Assembly: GCA_003155705.1 (NCBI GenBank)
Contig: PMEC01000051.1
Coordinates: 7,152-13,550 of the forward strand
Length of the DNA: 6,399 nt
Direction of reading: 5' to 3'
Origin: Bacteroidales bacterium
GTDB lineage: Bacteria > Bacteroidota > Bacteroidia > Bacteroidales > VadinHA17
Under the pieces are notes generated by a model, which saw nothing but the letters and a program-made list of their open reading frames with translations, was not told the DNA's origin and did not search any database. The number at the start of each line of letters is the position of its first letter. Position 1 is the first letter of the stretch. The translations under genes were made by a program, and so were the position numbers. Of the stretch, positions 1-5,065 are shown piece after piece.

Positions 1-599
1 TTATCACAGAGCTCTTCAACAGAACCCATGTTATGAGTTGAGAAGATAATTGTAGCACCTCTTTCTCTCAGAAACAAAATTTCATTCTTTACTACATTAG
101 TATTAAGGGGATCAAAACCTGTAAAAGGCTCATCGAAAATTATAAGTTTGGGTTCATGCACTATCGTTGTAATGAACTGAACTTTCTGTGCCATCCCTTT
201 TGAAAGTTCTTCGACTTTTTTGCCCCACCAGTCGACAATTTCAAGCTTCCTGAACCAGTACTTCAGCCTTTTCATTGCTTCAGCCCTGGATAGTCCTTTA
301 AGCTGGGCGAGGTACAATGCCTGCTCACCTACTTTCATTTTTTTGTATAAGCCACGTTCCTCAGGAAGATATCCAATCATCTGAACATCAGAAGGAACAA
401 GTTTCTTTCCATTCAGGTATAACTCACCGGAATCGGGACCAGTGATCTGGTTGATTATCCTGATAAGGGTTGTCTTTCCTGCCCCGTTTGGACCGAGAAG
501 TCCGTAAATACATTGCTCAGGAACAGAGATGCTTACATTATCGAGAGCAAACTGAGTTCCGAATTGTTTGGTAATATTCTTAGCTTCAAAAAGTGCCAT
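1..599 (-). CDS. ABC transporter ATP-binding protein, NatA-like (3'-truncated by window edge)
   Basis: This is the nucleotide-binding subunit of an ABC transporter of the NatA/ABC-2 export type. It would hydrolyse ATP on the cytoplasmic face to drive a membrane permease that is not in the window. The start is ATG at 599-597, and 199 codons are readable before the edge. Visible motifs are Walker A GPNGAGKTT (residues 36-44), a Q-loop region reading GYLPEERGLY (76-85), the signature LSKGM (132-136), Walker B LIIFDEP (152-158), D-loop region GFDP (161-164) and H-loop STH (187-189). All ATPase motifs are therefore present; only the C-terminal part, often a DUF4162-type extension in this subfamily, is missing. 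The Q-loop Gln position holds Glu80, as I recall for the YLPEERGLY subgroup. The gene lies 225 bp downstream of dnaJ on the same strand, so read-through is possible but unproven. The substrate cannot be told from the ATPase. Confidence 0.93.
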   Translation of the reverse strand, partial: MALFEAKNITKQFGTQFALDNVSISVPEQCIYGLLGPNGAGKTTLIRIINQITGPDSGELYLNGKKLVPSDVQMIGYLPEERGLYKKMKVGEQALYLAQLKGLSRAEAMKRLKYWFRKLEIVDWWGKKVEELSKGMAQKVQFITTIVHEPKLIIFDEPFTGFDPLNTNVVKNEILFLRERGATIIFSTHNMGSVEELCD

Positions 600-685
600 A
601 AGGAATTTTTCTGTTAATTAGATTAGAGGGTAAATATAAATAATTCTTATGAACAAAAACCGCAATTAAATCAATAATAAATTCA

Positions 686-777
686 TTAACCGCAAAGATC
701 ACGAAGATTTTCTAAAAGTTGGCAAAGGACTGGGAAACAGTGTTTTACTTTGCGTGCTTTGCACCTGCTTAGCGTGC
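686..777. repeat. Degenerate inverted/direct intergenic repeat built on GCAAAG / CTTTGC
   Basis: The gap between dnaJ and the ABC gene (600-824) has no credible gene. It holds an imperfect inverted repeat. CGCAAAG (691-697) is the exact reverse complement of CTTTGCG (748-754). With small gaps the pairing widens: the left arm at 692-706 (GCAAAG-at-CACG-AAG) resembles the reverse complement of 748-762 (GCAAAGCACGCAAAG). The right arm also contains a direct repeat with a 20-bp offset, CTTTGCGTGC (748-757) and CTTAGCGTGC (768-777), which match at 9 of 10 bases. From general knowledge, many Bacteroidota and related genomes carry interspersed intergenic repeats rich in GCAAAG/CTTTGCG words; assigning this copy to such a family is inference. 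Its roughly 41-bp loop and lack of a U-tract argue against a standard terminator. Confidence 0.5.
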
Positions 778-824
778 AATACGATTAAAACTGACTTTAG
801 AAATGATTAAAAGTTCAAATAAGA

Positions 825-1973
825 TTACTGGAAGTAGCTTCTCATTCTTTCGAAAAAGCCTTTATCATTTTTATCGGGTTTAGGGACAAAATCTTCTGAG
901 TCCTTAAATTTTTCAATGATCTTAAGATCTTCTTTGCTCAGGCTTTTTGGTATCCAGACATTGACATTTACCAGCAGGTCGCCTTTTCCGTAGCCATTAA
1001 CTTCGGGAAGTCCTTTGCCTCTTAACCTGAGTATTCTGCCTGGTTGAGTGCCAGGTTCAATCTTTATTTTAACATTGCTATCAACTGTAGGGACTTCCAC
1101 ATGTGTTCCGGTTATTGCATCGGGGATACTGATGAAAAGATTATAAATGAGATCATTTCCTTCTCTAATCAGTTCTTCATGTTCCTCTTCATCAATAACT
1201 ACCAGAAGATCGCCATTTACTCCACCTCTTCGAGGGGCATTTCCTTTTCCGCCTAAGGTCATCTGCATTCCCTTTGCGACTCCTGCCGGAATATTTATTT
1301 TGATAATCTCCTCTTTTTCAACTATTCCTTCGCCATAGCAGGTTGTACATTTCTTTGTGATAATTTTCCCATCACCACCACAAGAGGGACAAACAGAGGT
1401 TGACTGCATCTGGCCAAGCATAGTATTTGTAACCCTGGTCACATGGCCCGATCCACGACATGTCGAACAGTTCGAATAACTTTTGGAATCATCAGCTCCG
1501 GTTCCATCGCAGGCCTCACAGACAGTATACTTGTTAACTTTTATTTTTTTCTCCGTACCTGAGGAAATCTCACTCAGGTTTAGTTTAACCTTAACTCTCA
1601 GGTTACTTCCTTTGTTAACCCTCCTTCCTTGCCTTGAACTTCCGAACCCTCCAAAACCACCGAATGCATCACCGAAAATATCTCCGAATGAAGAGAAAAT
1701 ATCTTCAACAGTCATTCCATGTCCACTGAAACCATTTCCGGAGTTTCCCATACCAGCATGCCCAAATCTGTCATACCTGGCTTTCTTTTCATCATTACTT
1801 AATACCTCATAGGCTTCAGCAGCTTCTTTAAATTTATCCTCAGCACTTTTATCTCCAGGATTCTTATCCGGATGAAATTTCAAAGCCTGCTTCCTGTAGG
1901 CTTTTTTTATTTCATCTTTTGAAGCACTCTTTGAAACACCCAGTATTTCGTAATAGTCTCTTTTTGTCGTCAT
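825..1973 (-). CDS. dnaJ: Molecular chaperone DnaJ (Hsp40, type I)
   Basis: DnaJ delivers unfolded clients to DnaK and stimulates its ATPase in the cytoplasm. All four type I domains are present in 382 residues, a normal length. They are a J-domain (about 5-70) with the HPD motif at 34-36, a Gly/Phe-rich linker (about 71-118), a zinc-binding region with four CxxCxGxG repeats (Cys pairs 152/155, 169/172, 195/198 and 209/212), and a C-terminal client-binding and dimerisation region (about 220-382). All eight zinc ligands and HPD are intact, so it should be functional. The ATG at 1973-1971 opens with [12 protein letters not shown], the usual DnaJ beginning, which fixes the start. It lies 82 bp downstream of grpE on the same strand, an arrangement typical of a heat-shock co-chaperone operon. 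No dnaK or hrcA is in the window. I see no clear separate promoter in the 82-bp gap. Confidence 0.98.
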   Translation of the reverse strand: MTTKRDYYEILGVSKSASKDEIKKAYRKQALKFHPDKNPGDKSAEDKFKEAAEAYEVLSNDEKKARYDRFGHAGMGNSGNGFSGHGMTVEDIFSSFGDIFGDAFGGFGGFGSSRQGRRVNKGSNLRVKVKLNLSEISSGTEKKIKVNKYTVCEACDGTGADDSKSYSNCSTCRGSGHVTRVTNTMLGQMQSTSVCPSCGGDGKIITKKCTTCYGEGIVEKEEIIKINIPAGVAKGMQMTLGGKGNAPRRGGVNGDLLVVIDEEEHEELIREGNDLIYNLFISIPDAITGTHVEVPTVDSNVKIKIEPGTQPGRILRLRGKGLPEVNGYGKGDLLVNVNVWIPKSLSKEDLKIIEKFKDSEDFVPKPDKNDKGFFERMRSYFQ

Positions 1974-2055
1974 CCGAACTTTAATTATTTTCCTGGCAGG
2001 ATTGGCTTATTATTTAAACTGTACTTATTAAAATTGAATTATTTACAGATAGGTT

Positions 2056-2712
2056 TTATTCCCCAACAACAACTTTTGCATGTCTCATAACCTTGTCATG
2101 AAGATAGTATCCTTTTACAATAACATCAACGACTTTCCCTTTCATCGACTCGTCCTGTACCGGCACTTTTGTGACGGCATCATGAAGATCCACATTAAAA
2201 TCTTTATTTAAAGCATCAATTTCCTTTATCCCATTTTGCTTTAGAAACTCTCTGAATTTATTGTAAATAAGGTCAATACCGCTTTTCATGGATGCACAGT
2301 CCGATCCGGTTTCAAGAAGTTTAATGGCCCTTTCGAAATCATCCATAACGGGAATAATGCTCATAAGAATATTCTCTCCGGCCTGTTTTGTGAGCTCAAT
2401 TTTTTCCCTGAGAGTCCTTTTCCTATAGTTATCAAATTCGGCTGAAAGGCGCAGATATCTGTCCTGTATCTCTGCCAATTTTTCCTCAAACGGAACTTTC
2501 TCCTTAACTCCTTTGTCAGATGCGATTGAAGCCCCGGTCTCAACTTTCGAAGAATCAGCATTATCACTTACCTCTTGTAATTGTTCTGTACCGTCTCCGT
2601 TTCTGTCATTGAAACCTTGATCGTATTGCGATCTAATATCTTTATTATCAGTTATATCGTTAATAATATTTTGTTTTTTCTCCTTAACATGAGTTTTCTT
2701 TTTCTTTGTCAT
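2056..2712 (-). CDS. grpE: Nucleotide exchange factor GrpE
   Basis: GrpE is the cytoplasmic exchange factor that releases ADP from DnaK and so resets the DnaK-DnaJ cycle. The 218-residue protein has a very basic start (KKKK at 3-6) and a hydrophilic, probably disordered N-terminal part to about residue 70. A long helical dimerisation region follows, about 75-165, including RYLRLSAEFDNYRKR (85-99) and the helix ending in FREFLKQNGI. The C-terminal beta domain (about 172-217) carries the family signature, FNVDLHDAV (172-180) followed by GKVVDVIVKGYYLHDKVMRHAKV. That region contacts the DnaK nucleotide-binding domain in characterised GrpE proteins. Length is within the normal range; the low-complexity N-terminus is variable in the family. 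The ATG at 2712-2710 is the first in frame and is supported by the basic N-terminus. It is first of the grpE-dnaJ pair, with a possible operator upstream. Confidence 0.96.
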   Translation of the reverse strand: MTKKKKTHVKEKKQNIINDITDNKDIRSQYDQGFNDRNGDGTEQLQEVSDNADSSKVETGASIASDKGVKEKVPFEEKLAEIQDRYLRLSAEFDNYRKRTLREKIELTKQAGENILMSIIPVMDDFERAIKLLETGSDCASMKSGIDLIYNKFREFLKQNGIKEIDALNKDFNVDLHDAVTKVPVQDESMKGKVVDVIVKGYYLHDKVMRHAKVVVGE

Positions 2713-2769
2713 TTTTCACTGTTTTATTGTTAAGAAACACGATACTCTGCGTTTGTACACATTGATTTA

Positions 2770-2802
2770 CAAATAACCTGCCAAGTACTTTGGATTGTCA
2801 AT
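2770..2802 (-). promoter_or_regulatory. Candidate grpE promoter (weak Bacteroidota-type)
   Basis: Read on the minus strand, GTTATTTG (2777-2770) keeps the TTTG half of the Bacteroidota -7 element TAnnTTTG but not the TA. ATTG (2802-2799) stands 21 nt upstream, where the -33 TTTG element is expected. It would give a leader of roughly 50 nt before the grpE ATG. The same ATTG is part of TTGACA, but no good sigma-70 -10 box follows at 17 bp. It is the best candidate I found in the gap, and it is weak. Confidence 0.3.
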
Positions 2803-2808
2803 TTGACA
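2796..2808. promoter_or_regulatory. Perfect 13-bp palindrome upstream of grpE, possible operator
   Basis: TGTCAATTTGACA is two perfectly complementary 6-base arms around one central base. It lies 84 bp upstream of the grpE start and overlaps the -33 part of the candidate promoter, which is where a dimeric repressor could act. It is not CIRCE, the HrcA operator, whose arms are TTAGCACTC/GAGTGCTAA. No regulator can be named, and a short palindrome in AT-rich DNA can arise by chance. Confidence 0.35.
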
Positions 2809-2864
2809 GAGGGAGAAGAAGGGAGTAAATGGAGTATAGGCCTTAAAGGGTTTAGGAATTTAAT

Positions 2865-2888
2865 AGTTGAAGAGTTGAAAAGTTGAAA
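2865..2888 (+). repeat. Three tandem copies of the 8-bp unit AGTTGAAR
   Basis: AGTTGAAG (2865-2872) is followed directly by AGTTGAAA (2873-2880) and AGTTGAAA (2881-2888). It lies in the 237-bp gap between murA and grpE. Around it the gap holds a purine-rich stretch (2808-2840) and a G-rich tract (2905-2923, G-runs of 6, 3 and 4). I see no gene in this gap. The repeat could be a slippage-prone microsatellite; no function is visible. Confidence 0.6.
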
Positions 2889-2949
2889 TTCTGAAACGGA
2901 GAATGGGGGGAAGGGAGATGGGGAGAAAATGAACTATGATTTTTATAAA

Positions 2950-4254
2950 TCAGATTCTCTGTATGTCAGCTCCAAGGGCATTTAGTCTGACATCTATATT
3001 TTCATATCCCCTGTCTATCTGTTCAACATTGTGGATAATACTTTTTCCATCGGCTGACATAGCGGCTATCAGCAACGCAACTCCAGCCCTTATATCCGGC
3101 GAAGACATAGTTGTTCCTCTCAGTCTTATCTTTCTGTCGTGACCGATAACTGTAGCCCTGTGTGGATCGCAGAGAATTATCTGGGCTCCCATATCTATCA
3201 GTTTATCGACAAAAAACAGCCGGCTTTCAAACATTTTCTGATGAATAAGTACAGCTCCTTTTGCCTGGGTAGCTGTAACAAGAAAGACACTCAGAAGGTC
3301 GGGAGTGAGACCAGGCCAGATAGCGTCTGCGATAGTCATGATGGAACCATCAATAAATGTCTCAATTTCATAATGTTCCTGTCTGGGAATATAGATATCA
3401 TCCCCTCTTCTTTCAAGCGATATACCAAGTCTCTCGAAAGAGTCAGGTATTATGCCAAGGTTATCATATGAGACATTTTTAATTGTTATCTCAGACTCAG
3501 TCATGGCTGCCATTCCGATGAAAGAGCCGATCTCAATCATGTCAGGAAGTATGGAATGGATACATCCGCCTAGTTTTCCGACTCCATCAATAAATAAAAG
3601 GTTCGATCCTATTCCTTCAATTTTTGCTCCCATCGATACCAGCATTCTGCAAAGTTGTTGAACGTAGGGTTCGCAGGCTGCATTATAAATGGTTGTTCTG
3701 CCGTGGGCCATTACTGCAGCCATGATGATGTTTGCGGTACCGGTTACTGAGGCTTCATCAAGATGCAGGTAAGCTCCGGTAAGTGAAGCAGCTTCAATTG
3801 TAAAAAAAGAATCAAAAGCTTCATATTCAAATTTAGCTCCAAGTTTCTGAAAACCAATAAAATGTGTATCCAATCTCCTGCGGCCGATTTTATCGCCGCC
3901 AGGTTTGGGAATTAGCGCCTTCCCAAAACGTGCAAGAAGCGGGCCAACGATCATTATTGAACCACGAAGGCTCATGCTCTGGTCCCAGAATTCTTTTGTC
4001 GTCAGGTATCCGAGATTGATATTATCTGCCTGGAAAGTTGTGACAGACACAGATTCCTTATTGATTTTAACACCAAGGCAACCCAGCAATTCAATCAATT
4101 TGCTGACATCCCTGATATTCGGAATATTCCTGATTGTGACTTTTTCTGAAGTAAGAAGTACTGCACACAGAACCTGAAGTGCTTCATTTTTAGCGCCCTG
4201 TGGAGTAATCTCTCCTTTCAGTGATTTTCCTCCATGAACGATGAAAGTTCCCAT
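2950..4254 (-). CDS. murA: UDP-N-acetylglucosamine 1-carboxyvinyltransferase (MurA), Asp-type active site
   Basis: MurA transfers enolpyruvate from PEP to UDP-GlcNAc, the first committed step of peptidoglycan synthesis, in the cytoplasm. The 434 residues cover the two-domain EPSP-synthase-like fold; E. coli MurA has 419. Residues aligning with known active-site positions are Lys22-Asn23 in the GAKNEA motif, Arg97, Arg126, Asp319 in LTPD and Arg389 in SPDIRAG. The mobile catalytic loop reads PKPGGDKIGRRRLD (116-129), so Asp121 (codon GAT, 3894-3892) stands where E. coli has Cys115, the residue alkylated by fosfomycin. Asp at this site is active in other MurAs, such as that of Mycobacterium tuberculosis, and gives intrinsic fosfomycin insensitivity. 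From memory, Bacteroides MurA has the same loop. EPSP synthase (AroA) is a distant relative, but these motifs fit MurA. The ATG overlaps the upstream DUF4290 stop by one base (TAATG), which implies coupled translation. Confidence 0.97.
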   Translation of the reverse strand: MGTFIVHGGKSLKGEITPQGAKNEALQVLCAVLLTSEKVTIRNIPNIRDVSKLIELLGCLGVKINKESVSVTTFQADNINLGYLTTKEFWDQSMSLRGSIMIVGPLLARFGKALIPKPGGDKIGRRRLDTHFIGFQKLGAKFEYEAFDSFFTIEAASLTGAYLHLDEASVTGTANIIMAAVMAHGRTTIYNAACEPYVQQLCRMLVSMGAKIEGIGSNLLFIDGVGKLGGCIHSILPDMIEIGSFIGMAAMTESEITIKNVSYDNLGIIPDSFERLGISLERRGDDIYIPRQEHYEIETFIDGSIMTIADAIWPGLTPDLLSVFLVTATQAKGAVLIHQKMFESRLFFVDKLIDMGAQIILCDPHRATVIGHDRKIRLRGTTMSSPDIRAGVALLIAAMSADGKSIIHNVEQIDRGYENIDVRLNALGADIQRI

Positions 4255-4901
4255 TAATGTCTGCTGTAACCTTTTTTCTTACCGAACTGTTTATTCTGCT
4301 GCTTGCCATGTTGTTTATTGACCATAGGCTTCTTCTTAACCGGAGGTACCAGCTCCCTTGCTTCAAGTATTCTCACTCCCGGAGTTATTTTTAGTCTCCC
4401 TCGCGACAGTTGAAGAAGGTCTCCAATAATTACTTCATCCGGTACCTGCCCCCTGTTCCATGTAATATATGATTTCTTCATCTGATTTACTATCAGTGTA
4501 GTAAGGTATTCTTTTTCCTCGCCATCCTCTTTCTCAGCTGTAACGTCAATCATCATTTCAATAATACGTCCATAATGAAGAAATCGGATTGGGCCGAGCT
4601 TGTAGTCAACCTGTTTAGGTTTTTCAACGAATTTAGACGGTTCAGGAATCGGATAAGGTGAGTCAATATCAAGTTCAAAATTTGCAATAAGGGCCAGATG
4701 ATCCCATAATTTATGCTTAAAATCGCCCACGTCCCTGATCTGAGGGTTAAGGTTTCCCATTATCTGAATAATAGTTTTGGCAGCACGGTTCCTTTCATCC
4801 CTGTCTTCTATGGTCTTAAGATGATCAACCATTTTCTGAACATTCCTTCCGTATTCCGGCAGTGCCATTCTTTTGCGCTGGGTATTGTAATCGTAGGTCA
4901 T
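4254..4901 (-). CDS. DUF4290 family protein of unknown function, coupled to murA
   Basis: I recognise this 215-residue protein as the Bacteroidota family DUF4290, which has no established function. Family-like features are the opening YNTQRKRMALPEYGRNVQKM (5-24), IEDRDERNRAAKTIIQIMGN (31-50) and the conserved segment RDVGDFKHKLWDHLALI (56-72). IRFLHYGRIIEMM (105-117) and the stretch VNQMKKSYITWNR (138-150) also fit. It is predicted soluble: no signal peptide or membrane segment is seen. The last 30 or so residues (about 185-215) form a Lys/Gln-rich basic tail with likely disorder, possibly a nucleic-acid or membrane-surface contact (inference). Its stop codon TAA shares a base with the murA ATG, and a promoter candidate lies just upstream, so the two genes are probably one transcript. 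This suggests, but does not prove, a role linked to cell-envelope synthesis. The ATG at 4901-4899 fits the family N-terminus. Confidence 0.88.
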   Translation of the reverse strand: MTYDYNTQRKRMALPEYGRNVQKMVDHLKTIEDRDERNRAAKTIIQIMGNLNPQIRDVGDFKHKLWDHLALIANFELDIDSPYPIPEPSKFVEKPKQVDYKLGPIRFLHYGRIIEMMIDVTAEKEDGEEKEYLTTLIVNQMKKSYITWNRGQVPDEVIIGDLLQLSRGRLKITPGVRILEARELVPPVKKKPMVNKQHGKQQNKQFGKKKGYSRH

Positions 4902-4919
4902 TCTTGATATTATTTACTG

Positions 4920-4951
4920 CAAATCTAATAATTAAAAGTCAATTACCGAAA
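4920..4951 (-). promoter_or_regulatory. Candidate promoter for DUF4290-murA
   Basis: On the minus strand TAGATTTG (4927-4920) is a full match to the Bacteroidota -7 consensus TAnnTTTG. TTTC/TTCG (4951-4947) lies 19-20 nt upstream, a 3-of-4 match to the -33 TTTG. Transcription would start close to 4913, leaving a leader of roughly 10-15 nt, so the mRNA would be nearly leaderless with no room for a strong ribosome binding site. Confidence 0.5.
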
Positions 4952-5033
4952 GATTTGAATTCCATGAACCCGGTAGCTTAGATTCTTATAAATATTAATG
5001 ATCGCAGTCAGTGAATTGTTAATTGCAGGTTAT

Positions 5034-5041
5034 TAACTTTG
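5034..5041 (+). promoter_or_regulatory. Candidate -7 promoter element for the M1 aminopeptidase gene
   Basis: TAACTTTG matches the Bacteroidota -7 consensus TAnnTTTG completely and stands 24 bp before the ATG, which would give a leader of about 20 nt. No good -33 TTTG is present at the usual distance; the nearest is ATTG at 5015-5018 with only 15 bp spacing. It is divergent to the DUF4290-murA promoter candidate, with about 106 bp between the two -7 boxes. Confidence 0.4.
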
Positions 5042-5065
5042 ATTTTTAAAAATTTACCACTGGCT

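Noticed and set aside
1044..1812. Plus-strand open frames opposite dnaJ (1044-1256, 1147-1338, 1483-1812)
   Set aside because: They lie entirely antisense to a dnaJ gene with every domain intact, and their translations show no recognisable domain.
2361..2567. 68-codon frame inside grpE on the same strand
   Set aside because: It is a shifted frame within the intact grpE reading frame and has no independent support.
2905..2923. G-quadruplex in the murA-grpE gap
   Set aside because: Only three separate runs of three or more G are present, so a standard three-tetrad structure would need a split of the six-G run without a proper loop.
2713..2949. CIRCE/HrcA operator upstream of grpE
   Set aside because: I looked for TTAGCACTC/GAGTGCTAA arms and found none. 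The only clear palindrome is the shorter TGTCAATTTGACA.
2937..2952. Perfect inverted repeat TGATTT-TTAT-AAATCA overlapping the murA stop codon, as a terminator
   Set aside because: The six-pair stem has only one G-C pair, and no run of T follows on the minus strand. It is too weak to call a rho-independent terminator.
2936..4177. Plus-strand open frames opposite murA (2936-3142, 3139-3471, 3452-3661, 3905-4177)
   Set aside because: All are antisense to a complete murA, and none shows a family motif or upstream signal.
4713..4907. Plus-strand 64-codon frame opposite the start of the DUF4290 gene
   Set aside because: It is antisense to the best conserved part of DUF4290 and shows no motif of its own.
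5039..5065. TTG at 5039 as an earlier in-frame start for the M1 peptidase
   Set aside because: The ATG at 5066 opens directly into a good signal peptide. The TTG would overlap the -7 promoter candidate and add nine residues ahead of the signal peptide.
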